Shown in pieces: positions 10,501 to 20,632 of a stretch of DNA of 64,000 nt. A model generated the notes under the pieces. It searched no databases and had not been told where the DNA came from. It was given only the letters and a program-made list of their open reading frames with translations. The translations under genes were made by a program, and so were the position numbers. The first letter of the stretch is position 1; each line of letters starts with the position of its first letter. The DNA comes from Aspidapion aeneum (Eukaryota; Arthropoda; Insecta; Coleoptera; Brentidae): assembly GCA_963576565.1 (NCBI GenBank), contig OY755038.1, positions 135,425,348 to 135,489,347 of the forward strand, read 5' to 3'.

Positions 10501-12877
10501 CATTTTTTATTACCGCATGATGCGCTATGTAAATATAATTATTTATTTGTAAATAAGTAGGAGGGGGAACCGGTCTCATATGGCCGAGTTCTAAATATTC
10601 TTTTAGCACGTCCGAATATGTAGTATGTAATTTTTCATCTCGTAAAAGTCGATTTTCTAAGGAATAAAATCTACGTAACGCAAGATCTCGGGTGTTTCCA
10701 AAGTCTGGGGCTGTCATTTTAAAGGGTAACGCAACTATGTATTTTCCTGACGGGTGTCTAGAGGTAGTTTTTAGGAACAAATTTTCACAAAACTCTTGAT
10801 CCGGAGTTTTAAAAATTACCTCTGGTACTTCTTCTGTTTGCCAAAATAACTTGAGAGTATTTTCGATACTAGAATCGCTCATTTTAGTAAAAAAAGTATT
10901 TATATTTTGGTGCCTCGAATTTGGTAAATTAATTTTTCCCATTACCACCCATCCAAAAGTAGTGTTTAGACAAACGGGCTGATCCGGACCGTTAGAAATT
11001 CGGCCGTTTTCAAGGATCAATGGGAAAAAATCAGCTCCAAAAATAGCATCGATTTTTCCACTTTCAAAACAGTATTTGTCTGCAAGTTTTAAATTGGCAA
11101 TGTAAGGATAATCTTTTAATGAAAAGGTAGAAAAAGGCATATTATCGCAAATTTTTTCAAGGATGATGACCTCTAAATTATATTTTCTAACGTCATCTAA
11201 AGTAGAAATCGTACAACGGACTCCCGCTTTAGAGGAAGTACACATACCATCTAGACCCTGCAACGTCAGTGAAGTACTGAAACGGGGTAAATTTAATTTT
11301 TTAGCAAAATCTTTTGTAATAAATGACGCCTGCGCCCCAGAGTCTAGGACTCCGCGACCCTCTTGCCAAAGACCAAATTGATCCTGTACTTTAAATCTAA
11401 TGGTGCTCAGTAAAACCGCGTGATCATGTAACGCCATGTTAACATTGACTGTCCGATTCTCAACTACTCCAGTCGAATTAGACGACGAATGCGAAGAATT
11501 TTCCGAACTCGGGTTCGGATTGTAGGTAATAGCAGAGACACTCTCCGCAGGAGTACGCTCAAAATGCGAGTGAGTGTGGTGGGGGAAACCACATTTAAAA
11601 CAACGTTTTTTAGAAGTACATTGGGTTTGAATGTGAAAATTGGCCAAACAATTGGTACACGCGTTATGACTTTTCACAATCTGCGATCTTTCGTAAGGAC
11701 TTTTGGCCAAAAATTTAGGACACCGGTAGATCACGTGACTTTCTGAGCAGTAATAACAAGTATTTGTAGAACTCTTAAAGGTATTTGTATTGTGGGAAGT
11801 AGCAGTCTCCATTGTATGATTTGTATTTGTAAAAAAAGCAGATTTTTTATTCTGCTGAGGCGCAGCATGCGAACCTCTTGTATTGTAATTTTTATTCGTA
11901 AAAGAAATCTTAGATTTTTCTGTATTGCAAATTTTTGCACTTAGAGAAACGGTCTCTAAGGCTGTACATTGTTTAAGAATAAAATCTTTAACGGAATCGT
12001 AAGTAGGCATGTCTGTCGAGGCATGCTGATGCTCAAAAACTTTCCTCGTATGAGGATCTAATCTGTCTAAGAGCATATTTGTAGTAATAAATTCCCATTT
12101 TTCGACCTCGTATTCCATGGTAATTAATGCTTGTAAATTTTCTTGGAAAGTATCCATTAATAAACGTAAAGTTTGTACATTTTCATATGTCATAGGCGGA
12201 AAATTTTCCAATTTTTTCCAATACGAAACTGCACGCAATCGTCTATTATCGTATCTTTCAAGCAAAGCTCGATACGCGATGACGTAATTATCATTTTGCA
12301 AGGGCAAATGAGATACCAAAGCGTATGGTGTGCCGGAAAGAACTGAAAGTAAAGTTGAAAACTTTTCAACGGGGCTCATAGATTTGTTAGTATGAACTAA
12401 GGCATTGAAAACCTCTATGAAAGTAGTAAACTTTTGATGGTCACCCGAAAAAGTAAGCAAATCCATCCTTGGCTTGTAATGATGCTCGTGTTCGTGGCAA
12501 TGCACGACCGTAGTATCATTTAAAACGGTTTGATTCGCTTGAGTGTTAGAGTTTTGGCTCTGTTCGGGTTCCTCAATTAACGTGTAAAATATTGATTCAA
12601 TCTCTAAGAGCCTGTTTGAAAAATCGTACGCAACGGCATTTTGTATGTTAAGTTCCTCTTTTTCGGAAGCAATAAGCGCGATCAAAGTATTCTGATGACC
12701 GTCAAAACTCTTACGCAACTTCTCAAGACTCCGAAAAGCAACTCTGAAACGATTCAGATACACTGCATTTGATTCTGCCTTTTTGGCAGCATCCTCGATC
12801 AATTTTAACTGGTCTAAAACGGCGCCTCGCAATGCTAAGGCACGCTCTCTTTTTTGTTCGCTTGTAATTGTAGGCAT
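7559..12877 (-). CDS. BEL/Pao Gag-Pol polyprotein, intact
   Basis: One open frame (up to 1779 codons from 12898). I prefer the second Met, giving MPTITSEQ at 12877, because the first seven residues are a poor, hydrophobic leader; the first Met cannot be excluded. Numbering from the first Met: Gag with the FSGDHQKF region (~150) and three cysteine/histidine knuckles (~381-446); aspartic protease VLDSGAQ (~518); reverse transcriptase with RIVFDAS, GPKLQ and the YIDD box (~928); RNase H (GFCDGSEKG ~1102, FSDST ~1178); integrase with an H2C2 zinc site (~1421-1461) and D-D-E at about 1492, 1558 and 1600. The C-terminus MLKRPLVKLCPLP matches the BEL integrase tail. All catalytic residues I looked for are present. 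Product: self-processing polyprotein for capsid, cDNA synthesis and integration. Confidence 0.97.
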   Translation of the reverse strand: MPTITSEQKRERALALRGAVLDQLKLIEDAAKKAESNAVYLNRFRVAFRSLEKLRKSFDGHQNTLIALIASEKEELNIQNAVAYDFSNRLLEIESIFYTLIEEPEQSQNSNTQANQTVLNDTTVVHCHEHEHHYKPRMDLLTFSGDHQKFTTFIEVFNALVHTNKSMSPVEKFSTLLSVLSGTPYALVSHLPLQNDNYVIAYRALLERYDNRRLRAVSYWKKLENFPPMTYENVQTLRLLMDTFQENLQALITMEYEVEKWEFITTNMLLDRLDPHTRKVFEHQHASTDMPTYDSVKDFILKQCTALETVSLSAKICNTEKSKISFTNKNYNTRGSHAAPQQNKKSAFFTNTNHTMETATSHNTNTFKSSTNTCYYCSESHVIYRCPKFLAKSPYERSQIVKSHNACTNCLANFHIQTQCTSKKRCFKCGFPHHTHSHFERTPAESVSAITYNPNPSSENSSHSSSNSTGVVENRTVNVNMALHDHAVLLSTIRFKVQDQFGLWQEGRGVLDSGAQASFITKDFAKKLNLPRFSTSLTLQGLDGMCTSSKAGVRCTISTLDDVRKYNLEVIILEKICDNMPFSTFSLKDYPYIANLKLADKYCFESGKIDAIFGADFFPLILENGRISNGPDQPVCLNTTFGWVVMGKINLPNSRHQNINTFFTKMSDSSIENTLKLFWQTEEVPEVIFKTPDQEFCENLFLKTTSRHPSGKYIVALPFKMTAPDFGNTRDLALRRFYSLENRLLRDEKLHTTYSDVLKEYLELGHMRPVPPPTYLQINNYIYIAHHAVIKNESTTTPVRIVFDASSCVFGKPSLNSTLHAGPKLQKDLVALLLNFRFYKFTYTCDVKQMFPNVYVTADQTRYQRILYRFSPSQPVTDYELLTLTFGVASSPYLAIRTMLQLAEDYSDLPLASAIVKNDFYIDDGLFGADTLEDAISMRNQLIELMHRGGFELRKWAANDPRLLTDLPEDHVQLKDFSLDFENNTILKILGLKWHPVKDYFFYSLNYTDEICTKRSILSNLARTFDPIGFLTPITFFAKLLIQYCWKANLQWDDTPNSEIITKWERYKAEFNTLSKVSIPRHIDLANMTSCQLIGFCDGSEKGYCAVCYLRITYKNNTVKTYFITAKSKVAPIKVLSICRIELSGAVLLAKLLSFVVQSYENRLKIDQIYAFSDSTVALAWIKRPSYSWKTFVGNRVAYIHERVPAENWAYVPTHLNASDPGSRGLFPSEITNFSLWWNGPDFLLQNPKTWNFLSNDTISSESELLVRDEERKITLKVTVDLTFFDQFYTKYSTLSKLIRILAYVLRFYENLIFKTKKEPVFLYQNLTFFELRNAEMFLVKHAQQSYFQKEISRLENNLILPKSFRKLSPFLDTQGFLRVGGRLTHSTSLNYNQKFPILLPSKALFTTLLIGDIHKIHLHSGIQTTHFLLVQNYWVLSAKKIIRKVVSNCKVCWRVDPKPYQPYMGNLPRFRVSQLGVFKHVGVDMAGPIMIRASPLRTSKQLKSYIALFVCCVTRCTHIELISDLTCDGFLAGFRRFIARRSRCTEVYSDNGGNFLASAKYLTEIFSYVAEKEAIKWHFNPPTASHMGGLWESNIKSMKTHLIRVIGQQVLTYEELYTVLTQVEAVLNSRPLTPISSDANDLTALTPGHFLNMEPLTCLPDPDLDAIKLNRLSRWQLLTKLHYDFWRRFKDEYLHTLTQRHKWNTPDGLVAKEGTMVLIKNENTPPLEWVLGRITELILGTDGIARVAVVKTTKGMLKRPLVKLCPLPMEN

Positions 12878-12898
12878 TTTAATAAAATTAAAAAACAA

Positions 12899-13339
12899 TT
12901 GTATATTTACAAAGAATTATAGTAAATAATTGTAAATAATAAATTTATTTTATATCGATTGTAAAAGTATGAAAAAACGAGCGTTCGACCGAGAGGCGAC
13001 AAAAAATTAAAACTGATAAGGAATCGCGCTCGAAACAAACTTAAAGAAGGCAAAAAGACCGCAAAAAACGTAAATTTGAATGCGAATACGGGGCCCCTAA
13101 TGGGTGCAAATTTTTAAAAACTTGGGTTTTTAAATTGTAAGAGGGCGGGTTTTAAAACCTACCACTAGTAAAGCATTAGTAATCATGTATCGTAATAACC
13201 TAATCTAATAATCGTAATTGTAACGTAAGTTTGTGCGTAATGAAAAAAATCGCAAAAAAAATAAAAAATAAAGATTTGCGAAAATTAAGGGCAACTCAGA
13301 AAGGGTTGGAAAACCAGACTGATCCGGTTCGAAGGACCA
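12899..13339 (-). promoter_or_regulatory. BEL #1 leader with primer-binding-site candidate
   Basis: The untranslated leader lies between the 5' LTR and the Gag start. Immediately inside the LTR the minus strand reads TGGTCCTTCGAACCGG (13322-13339), in the primer-binding position and opening with the TGG expected to pair with a tRNA CCA end. BEL #2 and #3 have related words (TGGTCCTTCTAACCGG, TGGCCCTTCGACCC) 5 bases inside their LTRs. I could not assign the tRNA. Confidence 0.7.
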
Positions 13340-14167
13340 TGTAAAATCCTTGCTTGAGATTGAAAATCAGGGGAAAATCAGTCCCAAACTGGACTGTAAA
13401 ATACCTAGATCAATCTGACTACCCAAACTGGTTTTGATGTTAAATATAAACACAGTATTTCTAAGTTGCGTCCAAAATTGTATCCAAATCTCTATTGTAG
13501 TAATATGAAGTAAAAAAAGACGAAATGAAGAGGTCTTGACTTACCAAAAAAGGAGCTACAAGGGTAATCCAATTTGGCGACGTTTTGTGGTAGATCTTCA
13601 CTTCAACTCCGGAGGTTTTCACAGGGAAAAGAGTTAGTAATGTAGTTTGTAATCACGCCCGCTCGCGAGCTTGTAAAAAATTGCCTCTAAAGGGCGTAAA
13701 TATTTGTACGAGTATCACAGGAACGCATTAACTGTTCGCTTTCGCAGATTTGTGAATACTGATTTTTAGAGGTCGACGGCATTTCACCTTGATCCATTTC
13801 GTATATAGGTAAAAAGGATGTTTAATACACAGGCGGGTCAAGTGGGAAAATATTTCATTTGAAGGAACGGAACAAAGGGTGTCAAGACCATCGCGTAAAT
13901 TGAAATTTGTATTGCAAGTATTTTTTCATTATGCACACGTAATAGTAAGTTGTAATTTGTATATAAATAATTGTAAATACTTATATCTTAGTACTAATTT
14001 TAATTTAGAAGGGTTTGAACCCTGTAAATAGTATTAAGTTAATTAAAAAGAAAAACAAAAAAACTATTAAAGGCGCAGCAGCGCAGTAAAATTCCCAAAA
14101 ATTGTAAAAACAAAAATAAATAAAATTGTAACTCAAAAATAAAACTAATTTGAGTGAGAACGAAACA
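13340..14167 (-). repeat. BEL #1 5' LTR
   Basis: Promoter-bearing LTR of the element, 828 bp, near-identical to 6697-7524. The next five bases (14168-14172) are the AAATT target duplication. Confidence 0.97.
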
Positions 14168-14172
14168 AAATT

Positions 14173-16108
14173 TACTGAACTAAGAATGGAGGATCGTCAA
14201 CGCTTTTTCAATTCTGAAAAAAAATAAACATTACAATAATTAAAAACAGCACACCTTTGTAGATATATTTTTATTAATATCAAATATTGTATGGATATTT
14301 TATATGGATCTCCCTTAAGGCACCACTAAACCAGCAGTTCAGGGAAAATTGTTTTGTATTAAAATCTGGCAAAATTTAAATACTACTACTATCATTGGTA
14401 CCTATTTTGGTGAGAATTACTTGCATTTGGCTGCTTATTATTTGAGGGATTATTAAAGATTCATATTTTAGAGAATTCACTGAAACACAAATAAATATTT
14501 TTTCTTTATTCATGTATTATGCAACTTGTATCAAATATTCCTAATATATCATATATTATTATTGCATGTTAAATCCCTTTTTGCCTTTTTTTGGTTTGAA
14601 CAACCTTAATACTTATTTTTTCATGTATTTTTATTTGCTAATTATAAACCTCGATATGAACCAATATTAAGTCCATAGACATCGTTAGGCAAACAATGTT
14701 AAGTCTGTATTAAGGTTGTTCAAACCAAAAAAAGTCAAACATAGTCTGGCTCTGGGGTACAGATATAGGGATCATTGATACATTAATTAGCAAACTGTCA
14801 CACTAAAATCATTCAAAATCATTACATATTCAAAATCATTACATTATATATATTATAATGCAAAAAATATTAAAAAATGTCATCTATATTTTTATTCAAA
14901 AATATTTTTTAAAAATGTATGAACTATCCCTAGTCTCCTCTATTTTATATATTTACCCATTTTTCTTAATTATACCTATAAACTACCTAATTATGGTTTG
15001 CAAAAATATTAACCTTCTGTTTGAACAGAATGCTTCCTAATCCTTTGAAACGGTAATTAATGTTCACCTTTTTATTAAAAGATTACCGAAATTACGCATT
15101 AGGTACAGAAATTACTAGCGGCCTAAAACTAATCCTGCTTTTAATCCACTAACCTGCATGTTTCTTCTGGATAAATGAATTCCAAGAATGCCCAAGCTGT
15201 AACCACTTTAATTTTTCACACAAAAGTCTAAAAATATCCACAAAATAAAACATATTTTTAAAAATATATTTCAACCTCACCAAATTCACAAAATCTGACT
15301 CCATTCTGCAAAGAAAATGGCTGTTGGGTGATCAACTTACTGATCTAACCCTTGAAGTCAAGTTACTCTCTCCTTCTATATACTAAAGAAAAAGACGCAA
15401 TGACACTTTTTGTTCATTGCTTTATTTTGTAATATCAAATGAATGGGAAGCATGTTAATTGTGCTGCCTACCCTTAGGGGCTCACTTGGGGCTGAGAAAA
15501 AAGCCAACTGCTGCCATCTATAATAAAAATAAATAAAAAAAAACAAGGTACGCGGCCAGAGGTTTATCGATTAAATACTTCTCAAGGCTTTCATATAGAG
15601 TGAAACTGCTTAAACGAGTCAATATGTTATGGTTTAGCTGTCGCTGTTGGTCGCGTTAATATATGTAGCTTTCTTGCAGATCGATCAATTGGAAGTATTA
15701 CAGGCTATAAAAAATATAAAAAATTGTCCAGAGTTCTATATTCTATATAACAAAAATATAGATATTTCACAAAGTCACAAATTTGTCCTGGACAGATACA
15801 AATTTAAATTAAAGAGCTAATTTACATATTTTTTATAAGCAGTTTCAATGTCTAGAACATTAGTTTTGACAAGTTTTTAAAAAAGCTTACGGTTTTTGAG
15901 AAAAAATTGTTTAATTAAAAGAATCGCTTAAAGAAACTACACCTAATTTGACACTGTGTAGGAATGTTATTTTTGTGACGATATAGATAAGCGATATACC
16001 AGATTAAAACTCTCATCATGTACTTTTAAATGCGCTTACTAAACTTTATCAGCAAGCATTTCTCAGGGGTTTTTTTTGCCAAAATTAAAAAAAAAACAAC
16101 TACATAGT
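14173..16108. other. AT-rich non-coding stretch
   Basis: Apart from the small inverted-repeat element at 14585-14734, I see no gene or repeat. The short frame at 14858-15040 is AT-rich noise. Confidence 0.6.
14585..14734. mobile_element. 150-bp inverted-repeat element (MITE-like)
   Basis: Perfect 28-bp terminal inverted repeats (14585-14612 and 14707-14734) begin CTTTTTTTGGTTTGAACAAC. The interior is AT-rich and non-coding. No target duplication could be settled, so the superfamily is unassigned. Confidence 0.75.
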
Positions 16109-16868
16109 CAGTTCCGAAATGATTTGTTGCTTGCCTATTTGTGATACAATATTCTATCATACAAAAATATTTTCAGACATAATCGCAGTGTACGAATTTT
16201 TACAGTGGAGATCTGGCATATGGTGCAGACCCACTCCGCGCCCCCTCCAAAGGGGTTCGAGCGTTATCAAAAAATGAAAACTCGAATTAGTTTTACTTTT
16301 TTTTTAATTCGCCATTTTTCAGCATAGGGGGATCAGCAACCCCCAAATTAGGTCTAAAAACGTGATTTTTTTAATTTTTTTTTAATTTTGACAAAAGACA
16401 ATTTTAAGAAATGAATGCTGATAAAACCTACTAGGCACATTCAAAAGTCGGTATTAGAGCTTTAATGTAGTGTATCACTTATCTATATTGTCCCAAAAAT
16501 AACAGCTCTACAGTGATAGAACCTGGGGGAGGGTGTTGAGCGGAGATCGATACATTTTTATCTTGAATTTTGAGGAAAAATCATGTTATAGGGGTTGCTG
16601 ACCCCCTATAAGGGGTAAATTATTAATTTATGTTCGAAAATGCTGAAAAATAGTAGATTAAAAAAAAATCTATGTAAAATTAACCCCCAAATTCAATTTT
16701 TTTCTTAACTTTAGCCCCCACCCCCCTTGTGGGGCTGTAGAATCATTCTGCGCCCTTTGGCAAATCTACACCACAGAAATTCGAATTCTACAATTTTTTC
16801 TAAAAGTTTTGGCGTATCACACAATATTGTATCAGAAATAGGCAAGCTGATTATTAATTACGGCTCTG
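16109..16868. mobile_element. ~760-bp foldback with long imperfect inverted arms
   Basis: The left arm (about 16109-16400) and right arm (about 16560-16868) are diverged reverse complements over their length. Matching landmarks are CAGTTCCG with CGGCTCTG, GCTTGCCTATTTGTGATACA with its complement near 16836, and GGGGGATCAGCAACCCCC with GGGGTTGCTGACCCCC. There is no coding frame. Part of it recurs at 5307-5450. No target duplication was seen; superfamily unknown. Confidence 0.7.
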
Positions 16869-17189
16869 GAAGGGAGAGGATTGCGCTTGCAAAAAATATT
16901 ATATAAATTATATAAGTTTTTTTAATTCTTATCGCAAAATTAATAATTTGTTCCTTAAAAAAATTCAAATTAAATTTATAACGATTGCACTTCTAGACAC
17001 TACGGCTGGCGGTTTAGCTAGTTGGTCATAGAACCTTATTTCAAGACTCAGGGCAATTAAGCTGTTGGAGATCTTTGGTCAGCTCTATTTTTTTTATTTT
17101 GAATTGTGTCCACTCCTTGCTGTCAAAAACAAAAGAAATCTGATCGTTGATGCTATTGGTAGGAAACTGAAAATGGGCCCAGGCCCCCC
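16869..17189. other. non-coding, no recognisable feature
   Basis: AT-rich at first, then a less biased stretch (about 17040-17189) bordering the 28S fragment. An open minus-strand frame there (17041-17247) runs into the rRNA fragment, so I do not treat it as a gene. Confidence 0.5.
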
Positions 17190-17345
17190 TATACCACATC
17201 GACATCAGCTTTCGCCTAGGGCCTAGGATCGACTGACTCGTGTGCAACGGCTGTTCACACGAAACCCTTCTCCACGTCAGTCCTCCAAGGCCTCGCTGGA
17301 GTAATTGCTACTACCATCAAGATCTGCATCGACGGCGGCTCCAGT
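17190..17345 (-). pseudogene. 28S rRNA gene fragment
   Basis: Read on the minus strand, this carries several consecutive conserved 28S words: GGAGCCGCCGTCGATGCAG, ATCTTGATGGTAGTAGCAA, TACTCCAGCGAGGCC, GGAGAAGGGTTTCGTGTGAA, CAGCCGTTGCACACGAGTCA and GTCGATCCTAGGCCCTAGG. Order and spacing match the large-subunit rRNA as I know it from insects. Only about 150-160 bases are present, with small changes (AATTACTCC for the usual AAATACTCC). It is therefore a dispersed pseudogene fragment rather than part of an rDNA array. It is much more GC-rich than its surroundings. Confidence 0.88.
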
Positions 17346-17976
17346 CCTCTGAAAGGGAAACAGGAACGGGGGGAAAAACAATTTTCATTTATTTCTCCCA
17401 TCTTTAGGGATTAAAAGCTCAAAAACCATAACATAATTGGTTAATATAAGGTCCTTTATAAACTCAATGGTACACTGTGGTCTTTGAACATTATCGGAAA
17501 AATTCTAACCATGTGAAGAAACAGGCCAGCTTTACTCTAGATTTTAAGAAGGCAATGGTTAGCAAAGAAAATCATTGCTACTTCAACTTTAAGAAATCAT
17601 TCGAAAAAGTCGAAAAAACCACAAAAAGTATTTTCATTAACTTTTTTTTTTCTCCTTGTTTGGGAAGCCAGCCAATAATTTCTATTATGTGCTATACAAA
17701 AAATGTCTGACTAGGATTTTTGTTTTTTTGGCAATTTTCAGTACTTTTTTTTATGTAGGTTTTTTTTAAGACACGAATAGGTCGACACATATCAAAAATA
17801 CTTCAACTAAATTGAAGTTTTGAAGGGTAAAAGTTTTGGAAAATATTTCAACAAAAAAAAATAAAATCATTATTGCATCAATTTAATTTTTTTTTCAAAT
17901 CATAGGGTACGTTAGGTGACAGAACTCACAATACACATTTTTGTACAATACGCCAATGTTTCTGTGGAAAGTTTAA
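17346..17976. other. T-rich non-coding stretch
   Basis: Poly-T-rich sequence; the frame at 17477-17710 is lysine/phenylalanine-rich with no motif. Nothing else supported. Confidence 0.55.
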
Positions 17977-18952
17977 TGCTGGTTTTCCACCAAACGAACA
18001 AAACATAAACTCGTGTCGAATAAAACAAAACTGAAACTTTTAGCCGACTTTTTCACGACTGGCGTGTTTTGCGACAGTTGGAGTTTTGTTTTTTCAGTCC
18101 CGTTTGGAAGCGGTAACATCAAAAGGTTTTGACTAGTTTCGGCGAGTTTTGAAACTCGCGTCTGTTTAGTGGAAAGGGTCGTGTTGAGTTTTTTTATGTT
18201 CTATGTTTAATGCTGCCAATTATTTTTTCTTTATTGTTTTATTTTGAATTTTTTGGGAAAACCTAACCTTAAAGTTTGTTTTGATATTTTGGGCTTTCTG
18301 CAAAAACCTTCAAAAAAGGAAAGTCTTGCTTGGGAAAAATTCCGATCAGGTGATAATTTCTCGCTTTGTTGAAAGCTATTTTCTTTTTGATCACCTGATC
18401 ATTTTTATTGAAATCATTCGCGTTTTTTTCTCACGCTGGAAGTTTTTGAAGCGCCACCCTGTGTGTGACAGGGGAATGAAGAAACCACTTCCGCCAAAAA
18501 ACTAGAAGAAGTCGCATGTGTTTTCGGGTTGAAGACCGAAATTTCGGTCGCAAGAAACGGGCGGCGCCGCCAGAGAATGTTGCAAAATCACAGAAGGTAA
18601 GCTTCTAGCGTGTTGCCGATTTTTTCCATTGTTTTTTAGTTTAATAGACTCTGTTTTCCCAGGCGGGGCGAATTTAATTTTTGGGGTTATTTTTTTGGGA
18701 TATCTCTAATTTTTCTCCCCTTCAGGGCTCAGATGTCTGATTCCTTTTATTTCGTTGTGCTAGTCTGCCTATGTGTTCTGACTAGCGACTACCAGTGGAA
18801 AAGGACCGAAAACAAAAACAAAACTCAAACAAAACCTAGTCCGCTTGATGGAAACAAGAGTTTTGGATTTGTCTTCGATTTGTTTTTGTTTTTCGGAAAC
18901 TAGAAAACAAACAAAACACAAACTCAACTGTCCGTTTGGTGGAAAACCGCCT
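17977..18952. mobile_element. ~975-bp element with short inverted ends
   Basis: The outer ends share GGTTTTCCACCAAACG followed by (A/G)ACA, at 17981-18000 and its complement at 18929-18946. Just inside each end there are reduplicated words such as AACAAAAC and AAACTC. The interior has only weak coding signals: short frames at 18281-18505 and about 18473-18600, the latter ending at a GT-type splice-donor look-alike. Flanks read TTA-like on both sides but are not a clean duplication. Confidence 0.6.
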
Positions 18953-20632
18953 TTAGACTGTAGTTTAAATGGATATAGAGATTTGTCTTTTTGTGAAGGT
19001 GCGGCTCGGTATTTTCCTAATGTTGACTAATTAAAGATAGACTTATAGTTTTTTTTTGTGCTTCAAACATTTTCTTTTATTTAATTTTTTTTTGGTGGTA
19101 ACATTTGGGGCTAACAATTCGGGTCAGAGGTGGGTCCAATTGTACTCAGGAATTTGGGAAAACCCTAATCTAAATTACCTAGAGCCGAGGTTGAACATCG
19201 ATACCTCTCTAAACAGCGCTACCTTGGAACTGTCAAACTAAGTAATTATTATCCTATTTTTTTCGTTGTTTTTACCTTCTTTTTTTAAAAAAAGGGGGGA
19301 CAATTTTTTTTTGGGGCTAAGGGGACGACTTAGGCTTTGGAGAGCATATACCAAATATGACCTACGGGTATACCGGCCTTAAAAAAAATTGTTTGTTTTA
19401 AATTATCAGTCATAATGTAAGCTTGTGGTTAACCACTACCTAGAATTACTTGATAGTTTTTACAGCTCCATAGTAATTAAATACAAGAGATAGCTGCTTT
19501 CTTTAGAAGCACAACTATTTTTTTTTTTTTTGAGGTTAGGTCAGAACGTGTTAGGTTAGCTAGTTAGGCGTAGTACATAGTAACCCTAAACCAAGCTCTG
19601 AATCCTTGGTTGAGAACGGGTGTCACTAGTGTGGTTCAACTCGAGCTTTTTTTCTTCTGTTTTTTTTTTTTTGGTTCAAAGTTTTTTTATGAAGAGTAGA
19701 AGTCGCGAAATGGAGGATCCGCCTTAGACTGAGTGCAGCATATATATATTTGGTAAATATTATATGATCTTTGGGGATTTGTACCGGGAAACTTTTATTC
19801 TTTTAAGGTATTTCTAAAGCCATTCTCATAAATGACTCTTGCGAATCGAGAATTAGTATGGGCTTGGAGTGCATAAAGGTTTACAGCCTTATGACCTATG
19901 GAGTTGTCAGTTCTTGACAGGAGGTTTGACGGGCTTGTTAAAATTACATAAGTTTTTCTACTAAAGACTTTATTTGCTTACTAGTTGCTTTTTGTTGGAA
20001 GATAACACTAGATGACCGTCGTTTTTTTTTAAATAATTTAAGGCTAATAACTGGGTTGTTTCTCCTAATATCGCAGAAATTAGATACTGTTGTTCACGTC
20101 TACTTATTTTTTTTAAATTTTATTCCATTTTTTTTATTATTTAATTTTTTTCCTTCAATTTTTAAAAAAAGACTAAATGCTAATTAAGGTTCATTAGTCG
20201 GCTTAAGGGCAATCAGCAAACGTTGCTGTAATACCAGGGTGGGTGCTGGTTGTGCTGATTAAGTGGTGCCCGTTGCCAGGTAAAGTTTAATGGTAGCTAG
20301 GGTGATAATTCTATTTGGCACACAGTTAGAGTGAGGTTTGGTAAACGCAGAGGAGATACTTGTACGATGTTATTTATTAGTTTTTTGTAATCGCGAACGC
20401 GGTTTTTGTCTGTTTGGTTCGGGTTTGCGGGCACGACACGTCGAATTTATTAGGTCTTGGTTTTTTTTTTAAATAAAGATCTAATTTAGAATAATTGGGA
20501 TTATTTGCACAATTGTTAAATTGGTATAGTGTAAGATAGTGCAAGCAGTTACTATAGTGTACTTTGTGACCAGCGTAGTGTGGTATTAGTAGAGTTGCGT
20601 AGTGTACGCTTAGTTAACATAGATTAGTTATT
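18953..20632. other. T-rich non-coding, possibly old Gypsy 5' sequence
   Basis: Many poly-T runs and no gene recognised. If the MITE (20633-20911) and the LINE (20918-22676) are mentally removed, this sequence becomes contiguous with the Gypsy gag piece at 22683. Part of it may therefore be Gypsy leader. A TGGTGCCCG word at 20264 is in a plausible primer-binding position, but no 5' LTR resembling 38107 onward is visible. Confidence 0.4.

Larger units (their letters stand above)
6697..14167 (-). mobile_element. complete BEL/Pao LTR retrotransposon #1
   Basis: The element is read on the minus strand. Two 828-bp LTRs (6697-7524 and 13340-14167) start TG and end CA, and the whole is flanked by the 5-bp duplication AAATT (6692-6696 and 14168-14172). 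Between them lie a primer-binding-site candidate, a ~440-bp leader, one uninterrupted Gag-Pol frame and a purine tract. By eye the LTRs differ at one base (A at 7158, G at 13801). With the open frame, this points to a very recent insertion that may still be competent. There is no envelope-like frame. Confidence 0.97.

Noticed and set aside
19535..19575. Telomere-like TTAGG words
   Set aside because: Only a few scattered GTTAGGT words, not a tandem array.
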